From: Savagea sp.
GTDB taxonomy: Bacteria > Bacillota > Bacilli > Bacillales_A > Planococcaceae
DNA: 57,082 nt
Assembly (NCBI GenBank): GCA_030152585.1
Contig: JASLJC010000054.1
Span: 1 to 57,082, forward strand
Direction of reading: 5' to 3'
Below the pieces are notes generated by a model. That model did no database searches. It saw only the letters and a list, made by a program, of their open reading frames with translations, and was not told where the DNA came from. Of this stretch, positions 32,594-40,530 are shown piece by piece; within the stretch, counting starts at the first letter, position 1; the number at the start of each line of letters is the position of its first letter. The position numbers were made by a program, and so were the translations under genes.

Positions 32594-33666
32594 TGTTGAT
32601 TCAAGCTTTCTAAACGTGCAGTCTGTTCTTCAATAATGAGCGCTTCAATGACTTCATCTAAATCCCCGTCGATAATCGCATCTAGTTTTTGTAACGTTAA
32701 TCCGATACGGTGGTCGGTCACACGACTTTGTGGGTAGTTGTACGTACGAATACGTTCCGAACGATCACCCGTTCCGACTGCTGATTTTCGTTGTTCTGCA
32801 TATTCAGCGTTCGCTTCTTCTTCCGCCGCTGCATATACACGTGCTTTTAATACTTTCATCGCTTTTTCACGGTTTTTAATTTGTGATTTTTCATCTTGCA
32901 TCGCAACCATAATGCCCGTCGGCAAGTGAACGATACGTACAGCTGAATCAGTCGTGTTGACGTGCTGTCCTCCTGCACCACTTGAACGATACGTATCAAT
33001 TTTTAAATCTTCATTTCGAATTTCGATATCGACATCTTCTACTTCAGGTAAAACAGCAACTGTCGCCGTCGACGTATGGACACGTCCGCCTGATTCTGTT
33101 TTCGGAATACGTTGTACACGGTGAGCCCCACTTTCGAACTTCAAGCGAGAATACGCACCTTGTCCTTTGATCATGAAGACGACTTCTTTAAAACCGCCAA
33201 GTTCTGTCGGTGAAGCACTCATCGTCTCAACGCGCCATCCTTTATTTTCTGCATAACGGCTATACATACGGAATAAGTCGCCTGCAAATAGAGCCGCTTC
33301 ATCACCGCCGGCTGCACCGCGAATTTCCATAATGACGTTTTTGTCATCGTTTGGATCTTTCGGGATCAGTAACATCGTCAGTTGCTCTTCCATCTGTTCG
33401 AGCGATTCCTCTAACTCTGAAACTTCCATCTTCACGAGTTCGCGCATTTCTTCATCTAATGAAGAATCGTCTAACATCGGCTTTGTTTCCTCGTATTGCG
33501 CTTTTTGCTTTTTATATTCTCGATAAACAGTTACCGTTTCCGATAAGTCTGCGTGTTCAATCGAATATTGACGTAACTTTCCTACATCTGCCATTACTTC
33601 AGGATCACTTAATAGTTCATTTAATGTATTGTAACGATCTTCTACTGCCTGTAATTTATCAAACAT
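32590..33666 (-). CDS. prfA: Peptide chain release factor 1
   Basis: A 358-residue class I release factor for UAA and UAG. The stop-codon-reading tripeptide appears as P-K-T (RVQRIPKTES) and the catalytic loop as SSGAGGQHVN. Length is normal. SD AAGAGGAGA is strong. It is co-translated with prmC. Confidence 0.98.
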   Translation of the reverse strand: MFDKLQAVEDRYNTLNELLSDPEVMADVGKLRQYSIEHADLSETVTVYREYKKQKAQYEETKPMLDDSSLDEEMRELVKMEVSELEESLEQMEEQLTMLLIPKDPNDDKNVIMEIRGAAGGDEAALFAGDLFRMYSRYAENKGWRVETMSASPTELGGFKEVVFMIKGQGAYSRLKFESGAHRVQRIPKTESGGRVHTSTATVAVLPEVEDVDIEIRNEDLKIDTYRSSGAGGQHVNTTDSAVRIVHLPTGIMVAMQDEKSQIKNREKAMKVLKARVYAAAEEEANAEYAEQRKSAVGTGDRSERIRTYNYPQSRVTDHRIGLTLQKLDAIIDGDLDEVIEALIIEEQTARLESLNQQ

Positions 33667-33736
33667 CGTCGTTCTCCTCTTCTATTCAAATAGTCTTCAT
33701 CTATTGTAAGCGAAAAGATAGGTCGCATGCAATTGT

Positions 33737-34312
33737 TCATTTTCGCACTTCATGGTGATGACGACATCTCGCTTCGTACGTTTCATCCGAGCCGACGAGT
33801 ACCGTCGGGTCGTCAATATGTGCTGGTTCGCCGTCGATTAGTCGTTGCGTTCGTGTCGCACGATGACCGCACACAGCGCAAACTGCATGTAATTTCGTTA
33901 CATATTCTGCAATGGCGAGTAATTGGGGCATCGGTTCAAACGGTTGTCCACGAAAATCTTGATCTAACCCTGCTACGATGACACGATATCCTTCATCGGC
34001 CCAGTCTGAAACGATTTGAGGTAACGTATGGTCAAAAAATTGTGTTTCGTCAATCGCGATAACGTCGAGATCTTCTGTAACGTAGCGCGCCATTTCGGAC
34101 GCGGTATGTACCGAAACCGCTCGAAGTGTTCGACCGTCATGACTGGCGATTGCTTCTTTTTCGTACCGATCGTCGAGTGCAGGTTTAAAAATAATTGCGC
34201 GTTGACGTGCAATCGATGTGCGACGTAACCGACGCATTAATTCTTCTGACTTCCCTGAAAACATACTACCTGTTATAACTTCTATCCAACCTCGTTGCAT
34301 CATAATATCCAT
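33737..34312 (-). CDS. tdk: Thymidine kinase
   Basis: A 191-residue type II thymidine kinase. It has a P-loop GSMFSGKSEELMRRL, the DE box (VIAIDETQFF), the lasso-region Tyr (DPTVLVGSDETYEARC) and zinc ligands in CAVCG and CRHH. It makes dTMP from thymidine in dTTP salvage. SD TAGGAGGC stands 8 bases before the ATG. A promoter (34352-34381) and, upstream of it, an inverted pair of DnaA boxes lie between it and rpmE. Confidence 0.97.
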   Translation of the reverse strand: MDIMMQRGWIEVITGSMFSGKSEELMRRLRRTSIARQRAIIFKPALDDRYEKEAIASHDGRTLRAVSVHTASEMARYVTEDLDVIAIDETQFFDHTLPQIVSDWADEGYRVIVAGLDQDFRGQPFEPMPQLLAIAEYVTKLHAVCAVCGHRATRTQRLIDGEPAHIDDPTVLVGSDETYEARCRHHHEVRK

Positions 34313-34351
34313 TGAGATGCCTCCTAATCTCGTTCTTGATCATTCGGTTCA

Positions 34352-34381
34352 TTTTACCATTAGTTTTCGATTTCGTTCAAT
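34352..34381 (-). promoter_or_regulatory. tdk: Sigma-A promoter of tdk
   Basis: On the minus strand TTGAAC (34376-34381) and TAAAAT (34352-34357) are separated by 18 bases; the −10 lies about 40 bases upstream of the tdk start. Confidence 0.6.
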
Positions 34382-34397
34382 TATTCAGGATAAAGAG

Positions 34398-34438
34398 ATA
34401 AAACTTATCCACAATCTACAAATGTGGATAAGTTTTAT
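34398..34438. promoter_or_regulatory. 16-bp perfect inverted repeat with two consensus DnaA boxes
   Basis: ATAAAACTTATCCACA (34398-34413) and TGTGGATAAGTTTTAT (34423-34438) are exact complements with a 9-base gap. Each arm holds a perfect DnaA box TTATCCACA (34405-34413 and, inverted, 34423-34431). It lies 16 bases upstream of the tdk −35 and downstream of the rpmE terminator. It could bind DnaA or act as an RNA hairpin; the T-run after it is weak in both directions. Confidence 0.65.
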
Positions 34439-34486
34439 ACGAAATAAGTGAAGAATCGATTACTCGAACACTGAAAAAAGAATTTA

Positions 34487-34521
34487 AAAAAATACCTACC
34501 AGTCGCGACTGGTAGGTATTT
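34487..34521 (-). terminator. Terminator of rpmE
   Basis: A perfect palindrome in which AAATACCTACCAGTCG and CGACTGGTAGGTATTT meet without an unpaired loop, followed by a T-run on the minus strand just after the rpmE stop. Confidence 0.92.
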
Positions 34522-34528
34522 CTTGTGA

Positions 34529-34738
34529 TTATTCTTCGTCTGAAAGGCCGTATTTTTTATTGAAGCGGTCGACGCGGCCGTCCGCTGCAGCAAATTTCTG
34601 ACGTCCTGTGTAGAATGGGTGACATTCTGAACAAACTTCCACACGAATTTCATCTTTTACTGAACCTGTTTCGAATGTGTTTCCACATGAACAAGTTACT
34701 TTTGCTGTATGGTATTCTGGGTGAATTCCTGCTTTCAT
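34529..34738 (-). CDS. rpmE: 50S ribosomal protein L31 (zinc-binding type)
   Basis: A 69-residue L31 with the zinc ligands intact: CSC near residues 16-18 and CSEC near 36-39. This is the C+ form, which in B. subtilis is exchanged for the zinc-free paralogue YtiA when zinc is short. SD GAGGAGAG precedes the ATG. It has its own promoter and a leader hairpin beside the SD, which suggests regulation of translation. Confidence 0.96.
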   Translation of the reverse strand: MKAGIHPEYHTAKVTCSCGNTFETGSVKDEIRVEVCSECHPFYTGRQKFAAADGRVDRFNKKYGLSDEE

Positions 34739-34757
34739 CGGTCTCTCTCCTCTCGCC

Positions 34758-34794
34758 CTAATCTGTTTGCCAGACTAGAGTTATATTTTAGGCG
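34758..34794 (-). promoter_or_regulatory. rpmE: Hairpin in the rpmE leader next to the SD, candidate L31 leader
   Basis: On the minus strand CTAGTCTG and CAGATTAG form an 8-bp stem (one G·U) with loop GCAAA. An outer CGCC-TAA / TTAGGGCG pairing partly encloses it. It ends a few bases before the rpmE SD, where a bound ribosomal protein could block translation. L31 leader motifs are known in Firmicutes; I cannot confirm that this one belongs to them. Confidence 0.45.
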
Positions 34795-34895
34795 CACTTT
34801 TCTTTTCGAAAAAGCGCTCAAAAGACGGATGCCTTACACGACCCGAATATGTCAGTCGCATATGCAAAAATCTCGTTAAAAAACTTCACTCAAAA

Positions 34896-34924
34896 AGTAT
34901 ACCAACTTCATTTTAAAAAATCAA
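34896..34924 (-). promoter_or_regulatory. rpmE: Sigma-A promoter of rpmE
   Basis: On the minus strand TTGATT (34919-34924) and TATACT (34896-34901) with a 17-base spacer, just after the rho stop. The leader to rpmE is about 150 bases long. Confidence 0.65.
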
Positions 34925-34939
34925 ATGTTTTATCATCGC

Positions 34940-36232
34940 TTACGCATCCGTTTTTTTTCGGCGTGCTGCGCGTTGCTTCTTCAACTGCGTTTCGATTTTA
35001 TCCATGAATTGTTCATTCGTTTCCGTCTTCTTCATTTCACGCAAGAAACGTTCTGTGAAATCCGGCGCATTCGATAATGAACGACGAATCGACCACATTT
35101 GTTCGAGCGTTTTTTCATCGAGTAGTAATTCTTCTTTTCGCGTACCTGAACGTTTTAAATCAATCGCAGGGAATATACGACGCTCTGCTAATTGACGATC
35201 TAAATGAAGTTCCATATTACCGGTTCCTTTGAACTCTTCATAAATGACTTCGTCCATTCGTGAACCAGTATCGACGAGTGCCGTCGCTAAAATTGTAAAA
35301 CTTCCACCTTCTTCTAAATTTCGAGCGGCTCCAAAAAATCGTTTCGGACGGTGGAACGCAGCAGGGTCGATTCCTCCAGATAACGTTCGGCCACTCGGTG
35401 GAATGACTAAGTTGTACGCACGAGCAAGTCGTGTCAATGAATCCATTAAAATGACGACATCTTTTTTCTGTTCTACGAGACGCATCGCTCGTTCTAAAAC
35501 GAGTTCCGCTACTTTTACATGATTTTCAGGTCGTTCATCAAACGTCGAACTAACGACGTCTGCTTTAACTGAACGTTCAATATCTGTCACTTCTTCCGGA
35601 CGTTCGTCGATTAATAAAATGATGAGTTCGGTTTCCGGGTAATTCGTCGTAATGGCGTTGGCAATTTCTTTAATTAACATCGTCTTTCCTGCTTTTGGCG
35701 GCGCAACGATTAAACCACGTTGACCAAATCCGACAGGTGAAATTAAGTCGATCATCCGTGTCGACAGTTGATGCGCTTTCGTCTCCATGCGAATATGGCG
35801 ATCGGGATAAAGCGGCGTTAATGCTGGGAAGTGGACACGTTCACGAGCGATTTCTGGGTTTTCACCGTTGACTGCTTCAACTTGAAGTAAACCGTAATAT
35901 CGTTCATTTTCTTTCGGTGGACGTACTTTTCCAGATACTTTGTCTCCATTTCGTAATTCGAATCGACGAATTTGAGAAGCGGATATGTAAATATCTTCAG
36001 AACTCGGAGAATAATTAATCGGACGTAAAAAGCCGAATCCTTCCGATTGAATAATTTCGAGTACACCTTCCATGAAAAAATATCCTTCTTTTTCAGCACG
36101 TGACTTTAAAATCGCAAAAATTAATTCTTTTTTCGTCAGCTTTGAGTAATATGAAATTTTAAATTGACGAGCGAGTGTATACAACTCTTTCAACGTCATC
36201 TCTTCTAATGCAGCGAGGTTTACTGCTCCCAT
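34940..36232 (-). CDS. rho: Transcription termination factor Rho
   Basis: A 430-residue hexameric RNA-dependent ATPase. It has the N-terminal helical part (LKELYTLARQFKISYYSKLTK), the RNA-binding cold-shock-like domain (EGFGFLRPINYSPSSEDIYIS), Walker A APPKAGKTML, Walker B DVVILMDSLTRLARAYN and the Q/R-loop region GRTLSGGIDPAAFHRPKRFFGAARN written in two parts by domain. The frame is open from GTG 36247, but ATG 36232 gives the usual family N-terminus; neither has a good SD, so the start is not certain. rpmE lies downstream with its own promoter. Confidence 0.95.
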   Translation of the reverse strand: MGAVNLAALEEMTLKELYTLARQFKISYYSKLTKKELIFAILKSRAEKEGYFFMEGVLEIIQSEGFGFLRPINYSPSSEDIYISASQIRRFELRNGDKVSGKVRPPKENERYYGLLQVEAVNGENPEIARERVHFPALTPLYPDRHIRMETKAHQLSTRMIDLISPVGFGQRGLIVAPPKAGKTMLIKEIANAITTNYPETELIILLIDERPEEVTDIERSVKADVVSSTFDERPENHVKVAELVLERAMRLVEQKKDVVILMDSLTRLARAYNLVIPPSGRTLSGGIDPAAFHRPKRFFGAARNLEEGGSFTILATALVDTGSRMDEVIYEEFKGTGNMELHLDRQLAERRIFPAIDLKRSGTRKEELLLDEKTLEQMWSIRRSLSNAPDFTERFLREMKKTETNEQFMDKIETQLKKQRAARRKKTDA

Positions 36233-36299
36233 ATGTTTGCACCACACTTCGTTTTATTTACGTCTATTGATCGTATGTTTCGTTTTTTCTCTTCATCGT

Positions 36300-36342
36300 A
36301 AAAAAGACCGAGAAGACTCATCGCATCCTCTTCGGCCTTTTT
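36300..36342 (-). terminator. Terminator of glpX
   Basis: An imperfect stem (AAAGGCCGA with TCGGTCTTT, plus AGA/TCT) and TTTTTT on the minus strand, between glpX and rho. Confidence 0.75.
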
Positions 36343-36353
36343 CTCCGTATCTG

Positions 36354-37322
36354 TTACTCGTTTTCTAAGACGAGCTTCGGTTTTTTCGTCATACTATGAC
36401 GTCCTTCGATGAAACGGATCGTTCCTGATTTTGAACGCATGACGAGTGACTGTGTAGTCGTATAATCGCCTTTTGTTTGTACACCGCGAAGAAGTTCACC
36501 GTCTGTTACTCCTGTCGCTGCGAAAATCGCATCGTCACCTTTGACGAAGTCATCCATCATTAATACTTTGTTCACGTCGATGCCCATTTTTTCACAACGT
36601 GCAATTTCTTCGTCGTTTGACGGCATTAATTTTCCTTGGATTTCCCCTCCGAGCGTTTTTAAGCCAACTGCTGAAATAACGCCTTCTGGTGCACCACCAA
36701 TACCGAATAAAATGTCAACGCCCGTTGAATCGAACGCTGTGTTCAGCGCCGCTGCGACGTCTCCATCTTGAATTAATTTAATACGAGCACCGGCTTGACG
36801 AATTTCTTCAATCATCTCTTTATGACGTGGACGATCTAAAATCGTCGCCGTTACGTCTTCAATTCGTTTGTTTTTCGCTTTTGCGACAGCGTGTAAGTTT
36901 TCTGTAATCGATGCATTGATGTCTACTTTTCCTACGGCTTCGCGTCCGACTGCAATTTTCTCCATATACATATCTGGTGCATGAAGTAAATTTCCACGGT
37001 CTGCTACAGCTAATACAGCGAGTGCATTCCAACCACCTGATGCGACGATATTCGTACCTTCTAACGGATCGACGGCGATATCAACAGCGGGTCCTGTACC
37101 TGTACCGAGTTCTTCTCCGATATAAAGCATCGGTGCTTCGTCCATTTCACCTTCTCCGATTACGACAACCCCTTCCATCGGGATCGTATCAAATACCATA
37201 CGCATTGCGGACGTTGCTGCATCGTCTGCCTCATTTTTTAAACCTTTACCCATCCAGCGTGCGGCAGCAACTCCTGCTGCTTCTGTGACGCGGACTAACT
37301 CCATTGATAAACTACGTTCCAT
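36354..37322 (-). CDS. glpX: Fructose-1,6-bisphosphatase class II (GlpX)
   Basis: A 322-residue lithium-sensitive type phosphatase that forms fructose-6-phosphate in gluconeogenesis. Metal and phosphate residues are seen in VVIGEGEMDEAPML, AVDIAVDPLEGTN and FGIGGAPEGVISAVGLK. SD AAAGGA precedes the ATG. It has an extended −10 promoter upstream and a terminator downstream. It lies in a group of central-carbon and peptidoglycan genes (murAB, tal, fbaA). Confidence 0.95.
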   Translation of the reverse strand: MERSLSMELVRVTEAAGVAAARWMGKGLKNEADDAATSAMRMVFDTIPMEGVVVIGEGEMDEAPMLYIGEELGTGTGPAVDIAVDPLEGTNIVASGGWNALAVLAVADRGNLLHAPDMYMEKIAVGREAVGKVDINASITENLHAVAKAKNKRIEDVTATILDRPRHKEMIEEIRQAGARIKLIQDGDVAAALNTAFDSTGVDILFGIGGAPEGVISAVGLKTLGGEIQGKLMPSNDEEIARCEKMGIDVNKVLMMDDFVKGDDAIFAATGVTDGELLRGVQTKGDYTTTQSLVMRSKSGTIRFIEGRHSMTKKPKLVLENE

Positions 37323-37374
37323 GAGCGTTGTTCCTTTCGTTTTACGAATTTCTTTGAATCATGTTGCTTCTCTC

Positions 37375-37383
37375 ATTATACCA
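37375..37383 (-). promoter_or_regulatory. glpX: Extended −10 promoter element of glpX
   Basis: TGG-TATAAT on the minus strand (TATAAT at 37375-37380) about 53 bases upstream of the glpX start. The −35 is poor, as allowed for extended −10 promoters. Confidence 0.55.
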
Positions 37384-37412
37384 TACGTTTCATAGGAAAA
37401 TTTTCGTTACAT

Positions 37413-38687
37413 TTATTTTTTTCGTTCAACACGATCAATTTTTGCACCAAGTCGGCGTAATTTCTCAATCATGTTGCTGTATCCTCGTTCGATATGGTAA
37501 ATGTCGCGAATTTCCGTTTCGCCTTCTGCTAAAAGCCCTGCAATGACGAGCGCTGCTCCTGCCCGAAGATCGGTCGCACGTACACTCGCCCCTTGTAATT
37601 CGGTCGGTCCGACGATAATCGCGGCATTTCCTTCAACACGTGCCCGGACGTTCATTCGACTCAATTCATCCATCTGTTTAAATCGAGCAGAGTAAATCGT
37701 ATCCGTTACGACCGACGTACCGTCTGCTAATGTGAGCAAAACAGTAAACGGTTGTTGAAGATCTGTCGGAAAACCGGGATAGACTAATGTTTTGACGTCT
37801 ACCGCTGTAAGAGGTTTCTCAATTTTTGGAATATAAATCGATTCTTCTCGTTCTTCGACAGTAACACCGACTTCGCGTAGTTTAGCTGTCAATGCTTCGA
37901 CGTGTAACGGAATGACATTGTCGATTTCAATTCCTGAACCGATTGCAGCAGCCATAATCATATACGTCCCCGCTTCGATTCGATCGGGAATAATAGAGTG
38001 ACGTGTTCCGTGTAATCGATCGACCCCTTCGATTCGAATAACGTTCGTCCCAGCTCCTTTAATATTTGCTCCCATATTCGTCAACAGCGTCGCTACGTCA
38101 ATAATTTCAGGCTCTTTTGCTGCATTTTCAATAATCGTTTGTCCTTTTGCACGGACCGCAGCGAGCATAATATTAATCGTCGCACCGACACTGACGACGT
38201 CTAAATAAATTTTCGCTCCTTTTAGCTGTTCCGCACGTAAATAAATCGCGCCGTGTTCATTTGTCACTTTCGCACCGAGTGCTTCAAAACCTTTAATATG
38301 TTGGTCAATCGGACGCGGTCCTAAATGACAACCCCCCGGCATTCCGATTACTGCACGACCGAATCGACCGAGCATCGCTCCCATAATATAATAAGAAGCA
38401 CGCATTTTTTTAACATCACCGTTCGGCAACGGCATGTCGACCATATTTGTCGGGTCAATCATCATCGTCTTGCCATCAAATGTCGTCTCGCCGCCGATTG
38501 ATTCCATGAGACGTTGTAACGTACGAACGTCCGAAATATCGGGCAAGCCGTCAATCGTTACCGGTGAATCGGCTAAAATCGATGCGGGGATGAGCGCAAC
38601 CGCACTATTTTTCGCACCACTCACTTCAATCGTTCCGCTGAGCGGACGTTTCCCTTGCACTTTGTATACGTATTCTTTTTCTTTCAT
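37413..38687 (-). CDS. murAB: UDP-N-acetylglucosamine 1-carboxyvinyltransferase MurAB
   Basis: A 424-residue second copy of MurA. The catalytic Cys120 lies in GMPGGCHLGPRPIDQHIKGF; YPGFPTDLQQPF and the final HIERGYSNMIEKLRRLGA are typical of the MurAB branch. Low-G+C Gram-positives often keep two MurA enzymes. Its ATG directly follows the TAA of tal, so the two are coupled. No clear terminator separates it from glpX. Confidence 0.94.
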   Translation of the reverse strand: MKEKEYVYKVQGKRPLSGTIEVSGAKNSAVALIPASILADSPVTIDGLPDISDVRTLQRLMESIGGETTFDGKTMMIDPTNMVDMPLPNGDVKKMRASYYIMGAMLGRFGRAVIGMPGGCHLGPRPIDQHIKGFEALGAKVTNEHGAIYLRAEQLKGAKIYLDVVSVGATINIMLAAVRAKGQTIIENAAKEPEIIDVATLLTNMGANIKGAGTNVIRIEGVDRLHGTRHSIIPDRIEAGTYMIMAAAIGSGIEIDNVIPLHVEALTAKLREVGVTVEEREESIYIPKIEKPLTAVDVKTLVYPGFPTDLQQPFTVLLTLADGTSVVTDTIYSARFKQMDELSRMNVRARVEGNAAIIVGPTELQGASVRATDLRAGAALVIAGLLAEGETEIRDIYHIERGYSNMIEKLRRLGAKIDRVERKK

Positions 38688-39344
38688 TTATTTCTTCGCT
38701 CCTGACTCTTCCCAATCTTTCATAAATTGCGCAATACCGCGATCCGTTAACGGATGTGCGATCATTTGTTCAATCACCGCTGCGGGTACTGTCGCAATAT
38801 GCGCACCTGCTAACGCTGCACCGCGAACGTGTTCAGTATGACGAACAGACGCTGCGATAATTTTCGTCGGGATGTCATGTAATGTAAACAGTTGACGAAT
38901 GTCGCGGATTAGTGCCATACCGTCTTGTCCAATATCATCTAAACGACCGATAAACGGCGAGACGTACGTTGCACCTGCACGTGCAGCAAGTAATGCTTGT
39001 TGCACGCTAAAAATCAATGTAACGTTCGTCGTATACCCTTCTTTCGACAAAATTGAACAAGCACGTAAACCTTCTTTTGTCATCGGTAATTTAATCGTAA
39101 TTTGTGGTCCGATTTGTGCTAATCGACGTCCTTCTTCGACCATTTCTTCTGCTCGCTCTGTCGTCACTTCTGCACTTACTGAATACGATGAGTCGACAAT
39201 CGACGTAATTTCTTCCATACGCGTCACAAAGTCGACACCTTCTTTAGCAACGAGTGAAGGGTTTGTCGTCACACCATCAATCACCCCTAATGTATGCATG
39301 TGCTGAATTTGTTCGACATTGGCTGTATCTATAAATAATTGCAA
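38688..39344 (-). CDS. tal: Transaldolase / fructose-6-phosphate aldolase-like (TalC/YwjH)
   Basis: A 218-residue small transaldolase (FIDTANVEQIQHMH, DGVTTNPSLVAKEG). The Schiff-base Lys is in ITIKLPMTKEGL, and the C-terminal part has TYVSPFIGRLDDIG. It moves three-carbon units between sugar phosphates in the non-oxidative pentose phosphate pathway. Sequence alone does not separate transaldolase from F6P aldolase activity. A large palindrome overlaps its −10 (39366-39418). Confidence 0.92.
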   Translation of the reverse strand: MQLFIDTANVEQIQHMHTLGVIDGVTTNPSLVAKEGVDFVTRMEEITSIVDSSYSVSAEVTTERAEEMVEEGRRLAQIGPQITIKLPMTKEGLRACSILSKEGYTTNVTLIFSVQQALLAARAGATYVSPFIGRLDDIGQDGMALIRDIRQLFTLHDIPTKIIAASVRHTEHVRGAALAGAHIATVPAAVIEQMIAHPLTDRGIAQFMKDWEESGAKK

Positions 39345-39365
39345 TATGATTCCTCCTCGTCGCGG

Positions 39366-39439
39366 ATGTATACTCTGGATAAGTCTAGCTAAAAGCTAAC
39401 CTTCTCCAGATTATACATACTTTCTCCACGGATTCCCAA
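39366..39439 (-). promoter_or_regulatory. tal: tal promoter overlapped by a 53-bp imperfect palindrome
   Basis: On the minus strand TTGGGA (39434-39439) and TATAAT (39410-39415) with an 18-base spacer. The segment 39366-39418 is a palindrome of two 25-base arms (21 of 25 positions match) around AAA, and it contains the −10. This is a candidate operator or leader hairpin. Confidence 0.55.
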
Positions 39440-39478
39440 GTTATTCCTTCTATACTTATACAATCGATTCGTTTGTTT

Positions 39479-39520
39479 AAAAAAAGAAGGAGACCCGTCG
39501 CACACGCGTCGTATCTCCTT
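39479..39520 (-). terminator. Terminator of fbaA
   Basis: AAGGAGA pairs with TCTCCTT, with inner CG pairs and TTTTTTT on the minus strand, shortly after the fbaA stop. Confidence 0.8.
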
Positions 39521-39532
39521 ATCTTTTTTTAC

Positions 39533-40390
39533 TTATGCTTGTTGTGAACTACCAAATTCACGCATTTTACCGATAACCGTTTGTTTAATCGTCTCACGCA
39601 TCGGTCCTAAAAACTTACGTGGGTCGTACATTTCTGTGTCGTTTGCGAGCACTTCACGTACTGTTTTCGTACCTTCAATTTGGTTTTCTGTATTAACGTT
39701 AATTTTTGCTGTACCGAGTGAAATCGCACGTTGGATATCTTTTACCGGAATACCTGTTCCTCCGTGAAGAACGAGCGGTACGTCAGTTAAGTTCGAAATT
39801 TCTTCCATTTCTTCAAATCCTAAATTCGGCTCACCTTTATACGGTCCGTGAACTGATCCGAGTGCAGGTGCTAAACAGTCTACTTCTGTTTTTGTGACGA
39901 GTTGTTTACACTCTTGTGGATCTGCGTAAATTACGCCGTCTGCAATCGTATCGTCTTCTTGTCCACCGACAATTCCGAGTTCTGCTTCAACCGATACGCC
40001 GAATTCGTGTGCATAACGTACGACTTTGCGTGTTACGTTAATGTTTTCTTCTAACGGTTGAGCAGATGCGTCGATCATGACCGATGTAAATCCTGCATCG
40101 ACCGCTTCTTTACACATTTCAAAAGATGCACCGTGGTCTAAATGAATCGCAACCGGTACCGTAATACGATAGTCTTCCATTAATCCTTCTACCATGTTGA
40201 CGACTGTTTTAAAACCACCGATATAACGACCTGCACCTGCCGATACTCCTAAAATAACAGGTGAGTTTTCTTCTTCTGCTGCTTCTAAAATTGCTTGGGC
40301 ATATTCTAAGTTGTTAATGTTGAATTGACCGACAGCGTACTTACCTTCTTTTGCTTCGATTAACATCTCTTTCATTGAAACGAGTGCCAT
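39533..40390 (-). CDS. fbaA: Fructose-1,6-bisphosphate aldolase class II
   Basis: A 285-residue zinc aldolase of glycolysis and gluconeogenesis. Zinc and substrate motifs are VAIHLDHGASFEMCKEA, GSVHGPYKGEPNL, LVLHGGTGIP and KINVNTENQ. SD AAGGAG stands 9 bases before the ATG. A 9-bp leader hairpin precedes it. In Bacillus, spo0F follows upstream; here the divergent ywjG comes directly. Confidence 0.97.
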   Translation of the reverse strand: MALVSMKEMLIEAKEGKYAVGQFNINNLEYAQAILEAAEEENSPVILGVSAGAGRYIGGFKTVVNMVEGLMEDYRITVPVAIHLDHGASFEMCKEAVDAGFTSVMIDASAQPLEENINVTRKVVRYAHEFGVSVEAELGIVGGQEDDTIADGVIYADPQECKQLVTKTEVDCLAPALGSVHGPYKGEPNLGFEEMEEISNLTDVPLVLHGGTGIPVKDIQRAISLGTAKINVNTENQIEGTKTVREVLANDTEMYDPRKFLGPMRETIKQTVIGKMREFGSSQQA

Positions 40391-40408
40391 TTTTCATACT
40401 CCTTTTCG

Positions 40409-40436
40409 AACGATTGCTTTCAAAAATGCAATCGTT
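40409..40436 (-). promoter_or_regulatory. fbaA: Leader hairpin of fbaA
   Basis: AACGATTGC (40409-40417) and GCAATCGTT (40428-40436) are perfect complements with a 10-base loop, lying between the likely fbaA promoter region (40440-40470) and its SD. It could protect the mRNA end or bind a regulator. Confidence 0.5.
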
Positions 40437-40530
40437 TCACTATAATAATATCGACTCTATCATAACAAAAAGTGGCGCCTTTGACTACTCACACGGGTGC
40501 GCCCCTTGAAATAGAAGGAGATTGAGACGA

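Noticed and set aside
34398..34438. Reading the tdk upstream inverted repeat as an ordinary terminator
   Set aside because: rpmE already has a strong terminator at 34487-34521, and the T-runs after this stem are short and broken; not excluded, but less likely.
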